Shown: positions 28,049 to 36,291 of the stretch, piece after piece
Layout of the letters: each line of letters begins with the position of its first letter
How positions within the stretch are numbered: position 1 is the first letter of the stretch
Assembly: GCF_026191915.1 (NCBI RefSeq)
Contig: NZ_JAIMBY010000010.1
Coordinates: 86,662-150,661 of the forward strand
Origin: Acidiphilium sp. PA
Lineage (GTDB): Bacteria > Pseudomonadota > Alphaproteobacteria > Acetobacterales > Acetobacteraceae
DNA: 64,000 nt
Direction of reading: 5' to 3'
Notes under the pieces: generated by a model
The model's input: only the letters and a program-made list of their open reading frames with translations
The model's database searches: none
Told to the model about the DNA's origin: nothing
Made by a program: the position numbers and the translations under genes

Positions 28049-29005
28049 TTGAAAAATCTAACCGTCATCACGGCTTTTGCGTCGATCATGGCAGCGTCAT
28101 CGTTCGGGGCTGGCATGGCCCGCGCCGCCGAACCCGCTTCGTGCAAGACCATCACCATGGCAAACATCGGCTGGACCGACAATGCCGTGCAGAACGCGGT
28201 GTTCACCGATGTCGCCCAGGCGCTGGGTTACAAGGTCAAGACCAATCTCTATTCGCTGCAGGTCATGTATGCCGGCATGCAGGACAAGAAGATCGATGTC
28301 TTTCTCGACAACTGGACCCCGTCGCAGGACAAGACGACCGAACCCTATATCAAGCAGAAAGCGATGCAGGTGATCGGGCCTGACCTGACCGATGCGAAAT
28401 ACACGCTGGTGGTGCCGCATTATCTGTATAAGCAGGGCCTGACCAGTTTTGCCGACATCGCGAAATACGGCAAGCAGCTCGATTACAAGATCTATGGCAT
28501 CGAGCCGGGGAACGACGGCAACCAGCATATCCTCGCCATGATCAAGGCGAACAAGTTCGGTCTCGGCAAGTTCCATCTGGTGCAGTCGAGCGAGGCGGGC
28601 ATGCTTTCGGAAGTGGCGCGCAAATATCCGAAAAAACGGGCGATCGTGTTCCTCGGCTGGGAACCCGAGCCGATGAACGTGCAGTTTCACATCGATTATC
28701 TTTCCGGCGGCCACGAGTATTTCGGCCCGGATGAAGGCAAGGCGACGATCTACATCAACACCAAATACGGCTACGCCAAGGAGTGCCCGAATGTCGGCAC
28801 CCTGCTGCATCACTTCAAACTCACCATCAACGACGAGAACGCGATGATGTACGATGTGCAGGTGAAACATCAGGACGCCAACGCCGTCGCGGCCGCGTGG
28901 CTGCGCGCCCATCCGGACTGGGTGAAATCCACCCTGGCCGGCGTGACCACGACCGATGGCAAGCCGGGTGCGCCCGCCGTGATGAGCAAGCTCAAGGCGA
29001 GCTGA
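28049..29005 (+). CDS. choX: Choline ABC transporter, periplasmic substrate-binding protein
   Basis: The 318-residue protein has an N-terminal signal peptide (cleavage likely after GAGMARA, near residue 26). The mature part matches ChoX-type type II betaine/choline binders: IGWTDNAVQNA, DVFLDNWTP, KIYGIEPGNDGNQ and VFLGWEPEPMN contain the aromatic and acidic residues of the trimethylammonium cage. TTG at 28049 was chosen because AGGAGG lies five bases upstream and the signal peptide then starts correctly; the frame is open further upstream. First gene of choXWV. Confidence 0.88.
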   Translation: MKNLTVITAFASIMAASSFGAGMARAAEPASCKTITMANIGWTDNAVQNAVFTDVAQALGYKVKTNLYSLQVMYAGMQDKKIDVFLDNWTPSQDKTTEPYIKQKAMQVIGPDLTDAKYTLVVPHYLYKQGLTSFADIAKYGKQLDYKIYGIEPGNDGNQHILAMIKANKFGLGKFHLVQSSEAGMLSEVARKYPKKRAIVFLGWEPEPMNVQFHIDYLSGGHEYFGPDEGKATIYINTKYGYAKECPNVGTLLHHFKLTINDENAMMYDVQVKHQDANAVAAAWLRAHPDWVKSTLAGVTTTDGKPGAPAVMSKLKAS

Positions 29006-29150
29006 TCCCGCCCTTGCCGAACAGATTGCGACCCGCCCCGGACTGCGCGCGGTTCCATGTGTGCCGTTCATCGCCGTCTCCGGGGCGGGTCGCCGTCGAA
29101 GCGCCTAGGCTGAACATGACCGGACACCGGCCCATGCGGGAGCGATCATC

Positions 29151-30017
29151 ATGACCCTTCTGGCCCATCCCGAGACCTGGATTACCGATCACGCGATACC
29201 GGTCGGTACCTGGTCGACCGATTTCGTCAATTTCGTCAAAAATAATTTCCAGGGTTTTTTCGACGGTCTGTCCAACGTGCTGGGCTTTCTGCTCGATGGC
29301 ACGACCAGCCTGCTGCACGCGGTCCCGGCGCTGCTGCTGATCGTGATCTTTGCCGCCCTGACCTACGCTTTCAAACGATCCTGGCGGATGGCGCTATTCG
29401 TTTTCGCCGCGTTGCTGTTCATTCTGAACCAGGGCTATTGGGATCGCACGCTGGAGACGATTTCCCTGATCGTCTATGCCACGATCGCCTGCATGGCGAT
29501 TGGCGTGCCCATCGGCATCGCCGCCGCGCACCGGCCGGCGCTGTACCGCGTGCTGCGCCCGGTACTCGACATGATGCAGACGCTGCCGACCTTCGTGTAT
29601 CTGATCCCGACGCTGGTGCTGTTCGGCCTCGGCAGCGTGCCGGGGCTGATTTCCGCCATCGTTTTCGTGGTGCCCACGCCGATCCGGCTGACCTATATCG
29701 GCATCAGCAATGTGCCGCGCCCGTTGATCGAGGCCGGGCAGGCATTCGGCGCGAGCCCGACCGAACTGCTCTGGAAGGTGGAAATTCCCGCCGCGCTGCC
29801 GACCATTCTGGCCGGGTTGACGCAGGTGATCATGCTGAGCCTGTCGATGGTGGTGATCGCAGCACTGGTCGGCGCCGGCGGCCTTGGTGAACCGGTGGTC
29901 GAGGCGATGGAGACCGTGCAGATCGGCAAGGGCTTCACCTCGGGCCTCGCCATCGTGATCGTCGCGGTCATTCTCGACCGGGTGTTCCGGCCGAACAAGG
30001 AGAGCAGCAGCGCATGA
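29151..30017 (+). CDS. choW: Choline ABC transporter permease
   Basis: A 288-residue inner-membrane permease of the ProW/OpuAB class. The binding-protein-dependent transport signature is near residue 200 in EAGQAFGASPTELLWKVEIPAALPTIL, shortened here only in description; about six to seven hydrophobic helices surround it. GGGAG precedes the ATG. It overlaps choV by four bases (ATGA) and lies 145 bases after choX. Confidence 0.9.
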   Translation: MTLLAHPETWITDHAIPVGTWSTDFVNFVKNNFQGFFDGLSNVLGFLLDGTTSLLHAVPALLLIVIFAALTYAFKRSWRMALFVFAALLFILNQGYWDRTLETISLIVYATIACMAIGVPIGIAAAHRPALYRVLRPVLDMMQTLPTFVYLIPTLVLFGLGSVPGLISAIVFVVPTPIRLTYIGISNVPRPLIEAGQAFGASPTELLWKVEIPAALPTILAGLTQVIMLSLSMVVIAALVGAGGLGEPVVEAMETVQIGKGFTSGLAIVIVAVILDRVFRPNKESSSA

Positions 30018-31243
30018 GTTTCGCCGCGAAGTTCGAGGCCGTCGATATCCTGTTTCCCGGCAGCGCCGACCGGGGCGCGCGCGCGCGGATGCAGACCGCG
30101 CTCGCCGCGCTCGATGCCGGCAAGACCCGCAACGATATCATCGGCTTGACCGGCATCGTGGTCGGTGCGGCGGACGTCAATCTGGAAATCGAGCAAGGCG
30201 AGATTTTCGTGCTGATGGGCCTGTCCGGTTCGGGCAAGACCACGGTGCTGCGCGCGCTCAACGGGCTGAACACGATCAGCCGCGGCCGCATCACCATCCG
30301 CCACGGCGATGAGCTGGTCGATATGAGCAACCCGCCGCCCGCCACGCTGCGCCGCCTGCGCAACCAGGCGGTCTCGATGGTGTTTCAGCAATTCGCGTTG
30401 CTACCCTGGCGCACGGTGCGCCGCAACGTGGAACTCGGCCTCGAACTGCGCAAGATGAAACCCGCCGAGATGCGTGCCGCCGTCGATCAATGGCTCGATC
30501 GCGTCGGGCTGCTGCAATGGGCGGACAAGCACGCGAGCGAATTGTCGGGCGGGATGCAGCAGCGCGTCGGCCTCGCGCGCGCGCTGGTGACCAACCCCGA
30601 TATCCTGCTGATGGATGAGCCGTTCTCCGCCCTCGATCCGCTGATCCGCAACAAGCTGCAGGACGAATTGCTGCAACTGCAGCGCACGGTGCAGAAGACG
30701 ATCATTTTCGTCACCCACGACCTCGACGAGGCGCTGAAAATCGGCAACCGCATCGCGATCATGAAGGATGGCCGGGTGATCCAGGTCGGCAAGCCCGAGG
30801 ACATCGTGCTCCGTCCGGCGACCGATTACGTCGCGGAATTCGTCGCACACATGAACCCGCTCACCGCGATCCGCGCCGCCTCGCTGATGCGCCCGATCGA
30901 GGCGTTGCGGGCGGCGGATGGCGTTCACCGCTTCAACGACCATCAGGATTACGTGCTGCATCTCGACACGTCCGGCCAGCTCATCGCGCTGCACCGCGAT
31001 GGCGCGGCGTCGCCGTTTCACCAGCCGCAACCCGGCGTGCGCTGCCCGCCAGGCAGCACCGGCATCGTCACCGGCCAGCATCTGCTCAAGGACATCGTGG
31101 AAATCCGCCAGCAGACCACCCGCCCGGTGCTGGTGGCCGATAACGGCCGCATCGTCGGCTGCATCGGCACCACCGAGATCCTCGATGCGCTGACCCAGGC
31201 CGGCCGCGCCGATTATCGCGACAACACCGCAGCCCTCAACTGA
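30014..31243 (+). CDS. choV: Choline ABC transporter ATPase
   Basis: A 409-residue ATPase of the glycine betaine/choline class: Walker A in LMGLSGSGKTTVLRAL, Q-loop in VFQQFALLPW, signature ELSGGMQQRVGLARAL, Walker B ILLMDEPFSALDPL and the switch histidine in FVTHDLDEAL. The C-terminal 130 residues form a CBS-like regulatory region, as in OpuA/ProV proteins that sense ionic strength. Energises uptake of choline, or a similar quaternary amine, bound by ChoX. Confidence 0.93.
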   Translation: MSFAAKFEAVDILFPGSADRGARARMQTALAALDAGKTRNDIIGLTGIVVGAADVNLEIEQGEIFVLMGLSGSGKTTVLRALNGLNTISRGRITIRHGDELVDMSNPPPATLRRLRNQAVSMVFQQFALLPWRTVRRNVELGLELRKMKPAEMRAAVDQWLDRVGLLQWADKHASELSGGMQQRVGLARALVTNPDILLMDEPFSALDPLIRNKLQDELLQLQRTVQKTIIFVTHDLDEALKIGNRIAIMKDGRVIQVGKPEDIVLRPATDYVAEFVAHMNPLTAIRAASLMRPIEALRAADGVHRFNDHQDYVLHLDTSGQLIALHRDGAASPFHQPQPGVRCPPGSTGIVTGQHLLKDIVEIRQQTTRPVLVADNGRIVGCIGTTEILDALTQAGRADYRDNTAALN

Positions 31244-31263
31244 CCCGCAAGGCTAAGCCCAGC

Positions 31264-32718
31264 ATGACATCGCGCCCCCATTTCATCGCCGGACGAGACT
31301 GGTCCGCGCCCGGTCCTGCCACGTTCGAGGACCGCAATCCCGCGACCGGCGCGCTGCTCGCGACGATCGACATCGCGGACGCCGCCGCAATCGATGCCGC
31401 GGTGGCCGCCGCCACCGCCGCGCAGCGCGACTGGGCGGCAACCCCCGCCGCCGCGCGCGGGCGCATTCTGCTGCGCGCCGCCGCCTTGCTGCGCGAAAAC
31501 CTGCCCGCGCTCGCCCGGCTGGAATCCGAGGACACCGGCCGGCCGATCAGTGAAACCATCGCGGTCGATGTGATTTCCGGTGCGGAATGCCTTGAATATT
31601 TCGGCGGGCTGGCCGGTACCATCGCCGGCGAAGCGGTCGATCTGGGCCCAGCCGCATTCGGGTATACCCGGCGCGAGCCGATCGGCGTGGTCGGCGCGAT
31701 CGGCGCGTGGAACTACCCGCTGCAGATCGCCTGCTGGAAGGCCGCCCCCGCGCTGGTCTGCGGCAATGCAGTGATTTTCAAACCCGCGCCGCAAACCCCA
31801 CTGACCGCGCTCGAACTCACGCGCATCTTCCAACAGGCCGGACTGCCGGATGGGCTGTTCAACGTGGTCAATGGGTTGGGTGACACCGGCCGGCATCTGG
31901 TCGAGCATCCCGGCATCGGCAAAATCTCGCTCACCGGATCGGTCGCGACCGGCAAGGCCGTCGCTGCCCTCGCGGCCGCCAGCCTCAAGCGCGTCACGCT
32001 CGAACTCGGTGGCAAATCCCCCATCATCGTCTGCGACGACGCCGATATCGACAGCGCCGTGAACGCCGCCATGCTGGGCAATTTCTACTCCGCCGGCGAA
32101 ATCTGCTCGAACGGCACCCGCGTGTTTGTTCATCGCAGCATCCACGACCGGTTTCTCGACGCGCTCATCGCGAAAACCCGTACCCTCACCATTGGCGATC
32201 CGCTCGACCCCGCCACGCAGATCGGCGCCCTGATCTCGCCGGAGCACATGGCAAAAGTCCTCGGCCACATCGAAGCCGGCAAAGCCGCCGGCGCCCGCCT
32301 CGCCACCGGCGGCAATCGGTGCACCGCCGGCGCCCTCGCCCAGGGGAGCTTCGTCGAACCCACCATCTTTGCCGATTGCACCGATGGCATGAGCATCGCC
32401 CAGGAGGAAATCTTCGGCCCCGTGATGGCGGTATTCCCCTTCGATACCGACGCCGAAGCCATCACGCGGGCCAACGCAACCCAATACGGTCTGTCCGCCG
32501 CCGTGTTCACCCCCACACTCGCGCGCGCCCATGCCATGATCGCGCAACTCAAAGCCGGCACCTGCTGGATCAACCAATACAACGTCACCCCGGTCGAACT
32601 GCCGTTCGGCGGCATGAAACAATCCGGCTACGGCCGCGAAAACAGCCGCACCGCACTCGACGCCTACACGGAAACCAAATCCGTCTACGTCGCACTCACA
32701 CCGGTTTTGGGGTTTTGA
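31264..32718 (+). CDS. betB: Betaine aldehyde dehydrogenase
   Basis: A 484-residue NAD(P)-dependent aldehyde dehydrogenase that converts betaine aldehyde to glycine betaine. Key segments are GAIGAWNYPLQIACWK, the catalytic glutamate in VTLELGGKSPIIV and the nucleophilic cysteine in GEICSNGTRVFV. BetB is preferred over other ALDHs because choXWV lies upstream and betA downstream. It starts 20 bases after choV; repeat copy B separates it from betA. Confidence 0.88.
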   Translation: MTSRPHFIAGRDWSAPGPATFEDRNPATGALLATIDIADAAAIDAAVAAATAAQRDWAATPAAARGRILLRAAALLRENLPALARLESEDTGRPISETIAVDVISGAECLEYFGGLAGTIAGEAVDLGPAAFGYTRREPIGVVGAIGAWNYPLQIACWKAAPALVCGNAVIFKPAPQTPLTALELTRIFQQAGLPDGLFNVVNGLGDTGRHLVEHPGIGKISLTGSVATGKAVAALAAASLKRVTLELGGKSPIIVCDDADIDSAVNAAMLGNFYSAGEICSNGTRVFVHRSIHDRFLDALIAKTRTLTIGDPLDPATQIGALISPEHMAKVLGHIEAGKAAGARLATGGNRCTAGALAQGSFVEPTIFADCTDGMSIAQEEIFGPVMAVFPFDTDAEAITRANATQYGLSAAVFTPTLARAHAMIAQLKAGTCWINQYNVTPVELPFGGMKQSGYGRENSRTALDAYTETKSVYVALTPVLGF

Positions 32719-32739
32719 TGGCTTACGGAAGGAAGATCA

Positions 32740-32930
32740 GGGGGCTTTGCCCCCCGAACCCCCCACTAAGGGCGGAGCCCTTAGAACCCGCTAGTTTTAG
32801 GCAAGGGGAGGGCGCTGCCTCGCACTCGTCGCGTGTCTGGCCAAGACAGCCCTCCCCTTGCCTAAAACTAATGGATTTTAAAGGCTCCGCCTTTAACGGG
32901 GTCCAGGGGCAGAGCCCCTGGCCTTCTTCC
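32740..32930. repeat. 190-bp multi-hairpin dispersed repeat, copy B
   Basis: Same order of five hairpins as copy A. The second hairpin has a GCGGAGC centre instead of GCTTAGC, and the variable loop differs by a few bases. It lies between betB and betA, ending 17 bases before betA, so it is probably transcribed within the bet operon. Confidence 0.9.
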
Positions 32931-32947
32931 CGAAAGGCACCAACCCC

Positions 32948-34603
32948 ATGACCGAGTATGATTACGTCGTTGTCGGAGCGGGCTCCGCGGGGTGTGTGTT
33001 AGCGGCGCGGTTATCGGAGGATGCCGGGGTTTCGGTTTTGTTGTTGGAGTATGGCGGATCGGATCGATCGGTGTTGATCCAGATGCCGAGTGCGCTGTCG
33101 ATGCCGATGAACATGCCGAAGTATGACTGGGGCTATCGCAGCGAGCCTGAGCCGCATTTGGGTGGCCGGCGGATGCATACGCCGCGGGGCAAGGTGTTGG
33201 GCGGCTCGTCTTCGATCAACGGGTTGGTTTATATTCGCGGCAATCCGCTGGATTTCGACCGGTGGGAGGAGATGGGGGCGCGGGGCTGGGCGTATCGGAA
33301 TGTGTTGCCGTATTTCAAGCGTGCCGAGACGCGTGATGAGGGCGGCGATGCGTGGCGGGGTGGCGAGGGGCCGTTGCACACGAAATATGGGCCGCTGCGC
33401 AATCCGCTGTATCGGGCCTTTATCGAAGCCGGACGCCAGGCGGGGTATCCGGTGACGGAGGATGTCAACGGGTATCAGCAGGAGGGGTTTGGCCGGATGG
33501 ACATGACGGTTCATCGGGGCCGGCGATGGAGTGCGGCGAATGCCTACTTGCGGCCCGCGCGGGGGCGGGCGAATCTCTCGATCGAGGCGCGCACGCTGGT
33601 TTCGCGCGTGGTGTTCGAGGGCGGACGCGCGGTGGGGGTGGCGTATCGCAGGCGCGGCCAGGATGTGGTGGTGCGGGCGCGGCGGGAGGTTATTCTGGCG
33701 GCGGGTGCGATCAATTCGCCCAAGCTGCTGAAGCTGTCGGGGGTTGGGCCGGCGGATGAACTGCGGGCGCACGGCATTGACGTGGTCGCGGATCGGCCCG
33801 GTGTGGGCGAGAATTTACAGGATCATCTGGAGTTTTACTTCCAGTATGCGTGCACACAGCCGATTACATTGTATTCGAAGATGAATCCGCTGGCGAAAGC
33901 GTTGATCGGCCTGCGGTGGCTGGTCTTGGGCGATGGATTGGGGGCGACCAATCATTTCGAGAGTTGCGGGTTCATCCGATCGCGGGCGGGGATCGATTAT
34001 CCGGATATTCAATATCATTTCCTGCCGCTCGCGGTGCGGTACGATGGCAAGGGGATCGCGTCCGAACATGGGTTTCAGGCGCATGTCGGCCCGATGCGGT
34101 CGCGCAGCCGGGGGTGGGTGCGGCTGCGCGGGGCTGATCCGGCGGCGGCGCCGTCGATCGTGTTCAACTACATGAGCGATCCGGAGGATTGGGTGGATAT
34201 GCGTGCCTGTGTGCGGCTGACGCGCGAGATTTTTGCGCAAGAGGCGTTCGCGCCGTTCCGGGGGCGCGAGATCGCGCCGGGCAGCGGCGTGGTGAGCGAT
34301 GCCGAGATCGATGCGTATATCAGCAAGAATGTCGAGAGCGCGTATCATCCGTGCGGGACGTGCAAGATGGGCGCGGTGGACGACCCGATGGCGGTGGTCG
34401 CACCGGACACAAAGGTGATCGGGGTGGAGGGGCTGCGGGTGGCGGACAGTTCGATCATGCCGCGGGTGACGACGGGGAATTTGAATGCGCCGACCATCAT
34501 GATCGGCGAGAAGGCGGCGGATCATATCCGGGGTGTGGCGTTGCTGCCGCCGAGCAATGCGCCGTTCTACACGGCGAAGAATTGGGCGGTCGCGCAGCGA
34601 TGA
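32948..34603 (+). CDS. betA: Choline dehydrogenase (GMC flavoprotein)
   Basis: A 551-residue GMC-family FAD enzyme that oxidises choline to betaine aldehyde at the membrane. Features are the N-terminal dinucleotide motif [17 protein letters not shown], the first GMC signature in [18 protein letters not shown], the second in [16 protein letters not shown], and the catalytic His region [11 protein letters not shown]. Length fits BetA. The repressor gene betI, often linked to betBA, is not present. Confidence 0.92.
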   Translation: MTEYDYVVVGAGSAGCVLAARLSEDAGVSVLLLEYGGSDRSVLIQMPSALSMPMNMPKYDWGYRSEPEPHLGGRRMHTPRGKVLGGSSSINGLVYIRGNPLDFDRWEEMGARGWAYRNVLPYFKRAETRDEGGDAWRGGEGPLHTKYGPLRNPLYRAFIEAGRQAGYPVTEDVNGYQQEGFGRMDMTVHRGRRWSAANAYLRPARGRANLSIEARTLVSRVVFEGGRAVGVAYRRRGQDVVVRARREVILAAGAINSPKLLKLSGVGPADELRAHGIDVVADRPGVGENLQDHLEFYFQYACTQPITLYSKMNPLAKALIGLRWLVLGDGLGATNHFESCGFIRSRAGIDYPDIQYHFLPLAVRYDGKGIASEHGFQAHVGPMRSRSRGWVRLRGADPAAAPSIVFNYMSDPEDWVDMRACVRLTREIFAQEAFAPFRGREIAPGSGVVSDAEIDAYISKNVESAYHPCGTCKMGAVDDPMAVVAPDTKVIGVEGLRVADSSIMPRVTTGNLNAPTIMIGEKAADHIRGVALLPPSNAPFYTAKNWAVAQR

Positions 34604-34660
34604 CGGAATTATACAAGGGTTGTGCCGAGTGAGTGCGCGTCGCGCAACGGTTGTCATGCC

Positions 34661-34744
34661 TAACTAATGGGGTCTGGGGCCTAAGGCCCCGTCACGCGTA
34701 AGCGTGCTGCGCACGACGGGTCCAGGGCAGAGCCCTGGCCTTAA
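34661..34744. repeat. Partial, rearranged copy of the multi-hairpin repeat (copy D)
   Basis: It begins with the TAACTAATGG edge and ends with GGGTCCAGGGCAGAGCCCTGGCCTT, both found in the right half of copies A to C. Between them lie two unrelated hairpins, GGGGCCTAAGGCCCC and CACGCGTAAGCGTG. It sits between betA and the sarcosine oxidase beta gene, ending 14 bases before that start. Confidence 0.75.
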
Positions 34745-34758
34745 CTTGGAGCCTTGAT

Positions 34759-36012
34759 ATGCAGAAATTCTCAGCCTTTGCCTTGGCGAAAGAGGCGTTA
34801 TCCGGCCAGAAAGGCTGGGACCGCCAATGGCGCGATGCCGCACCCAAACCGGCCTATGAGGCCATTATTGTCGGTGGCGGCGGGCATGGGTTGGGCACGG
34901 CGTATTATCTCGCAAAGAAGCACGGGCTGCGCAATATCGCGGTGCTGGAAAAGGGCTGGATCGGCGGGGGCAACACGGGCCGCAACACCACGATCATCCG
35001 TTCGAATTATCTGTTCGACGAGAGTGCCGCGCTCTACGACCATGCGGTGAAGCTTTGGGAGGGGTTGTCGGCGGATTTGAATTATAACGTCATGTTCTCG
35101 CAGCGTGGCGTGCTGATGCTGTCGCATAATGTGCATGACGAGCAGGTGTTCAAGCGGCATGTGCATGCCAACCGGTTGAACGGTGTCGATAACGAGTGGT
35201 TATCGCCCGAACAGGCGAAATCGTTCTGTCCGCCGTTGAACATCGGGCCGGGGATGCGCCATGCGGTGACGGGGGCGGCGTTGCAGCGGCGTGCAGGGAC
35301 GGCGCGGCATGATGCGGTGGCGTGGGGGTATGCGCGGGCGGCGGATGCGCTCGGGGTCGACATCATTCAGAACTGCGAGGTCACCGGGATCGATCGTGAT
35401 GCGAGCGGGCGGATCAGCGGGGTGCAGACCAGCCGAGGTGCGATCGCGACGCGGCGGCTGGGGATTGTCGCGGCGGGCAATACATCGGTCCTGATGGCGA
35501 TGGCGGGGCAGCGGATGCCGCTCGAGAGTTATCCGTTGCAGGCGCTGGTGTCCGAGCCGATCAAGCCGATTTTTCCGTGTGTGGTGATGTCGAACACGAT
35601 CCACGCCTATATCAGCCAGTCCGACAAGGGCGAGCTCGTGATCGGGGCGGGGACGGATGCGTATATTTCCTACAGCCAGCGCGGGGCTTTGCATATCTCG
35701 TCGCACACGCTCGAAGCCATTTGCGAATTGTTTCCGATGTTCCGGCGGATGCGGATGCTGCGCAACTGGGGCGGTATTGTCGATGTCACGCCGGACCGTT
35801 CGCCGATCATCGCCAGGACCGACGTGCCGGGCTTGTATGTGAATTGCGGCTGGGGCACCGGCGGGTTCAAGGCGACGCCGGGCTCGGCCGATCTGTTCGC
35901 CTACACCATGGCCAAAGACGAGCCGCACAGGATCAATGCGCCGTTCAACCTTGAGCGGTTCGGCGCCGGCCGGCTGATCGACGAAGCGGCCGCTGCCGCT
36001 GTCGCGCACTAA
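34759..36012 (+). CDS. soxB: Heterotetrameric sarcosine oxidase, beta subunit
   Basis: A 417-residue DAO-fold subunit carrying the flavin site where sarcosine is oxidised. It starts with the typical MQKFSAFALAKEAL segment, then IIVGGGGHGLGTAYYLAKKHG for FAD, GNTGRNTTIIRSNYL for the flavin-attachment region, and ends with NCGWGTGGFKATPGSA. First gene of the conserved beta-delta-alpha-gamma order. The shared symbol with sulfur-oxidation soxB at 46557 is only a naming coincidence. Confidence 0.95.
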   Translation: MQKFSAFALAKEALSGQKGWDRQWRDAAPKPAYEAIIVGGGGHGLGTAYYLAKKHGLRNIAVLEKGWIGGGNTGRNTTIIRSNYLFDESAALYDHAVKLWEGLSADLNYNVMFSQRGVLMLSHNVHDEQVFKRHVHANRLNGVDNEWLSPEQAKSFCPPLNIGPGMRHAVTGAALQRRAGTARHDAVAWGYARAADALGVDIIQNCEVTGIDRDASGRISGVQTSRGAIATRRLGIVAAGNTSVLMAMAGQRMPLESYPLQALVSEPIKPIFPCVVMSNTIHAYISQSDKGELVIGAGTDAYISYSQRGALHISSHTLEAICELFPMFRRMRMLRNWGGIVDVTPDRSPIIARTDVPGLYVNCGWGTGGFKATPGSADLFAYTMAKDEPHRINAPFNLERFGAGRLIDEAAAAAVAH

Positions 36013-36027
36013 CAACGGAGCTGAGAG

Positions 36028-36291
36028 ATGTTGTTGATCCCCTGCCCTTATTGCGGCGAGCGTCCTGAAATCGAGTTCTCTTACGGCGGCGAGGCACATG
36101 TGGTGCGCGCCCCCGCGAATGCCACCGATGCGGAGTGGACCGCGTTTCTCTACCAGCGCAGCAACGCGCGCGGCAGCTATGCCGAACGCTGGCGGCACGC
36201 GCATGGGTGCGGGCGGTTCTTCAACGCGCGGCGCAATACGGTGACGGATTTTTTCGAGCAGACCTACAAGATCGGTGAGGTGCCGGCATGA
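36028..36291 (+). CDS. soxD: Sarcosine oxidase, delta subunit
   Basis: The 87-residue small subunit binds zinc through an N-terminal CPYCG pair and later His/Cys residues in WRHAHGCGRFFNARRNT; the family pattern is complete. It stabilises the heterotetramer. It overlaps the alpha gene by four bases (ATGA) and follows beta by 15 bases. Confidence 0.95.
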   Translation: MLLIPCPYCGERPEIEFSYGGEAHVVRAPANATDAEWTAFLYQRSNARGSYAERWRHAHGCGRFFNARRNTVTDFFEQTYKIGEVPA

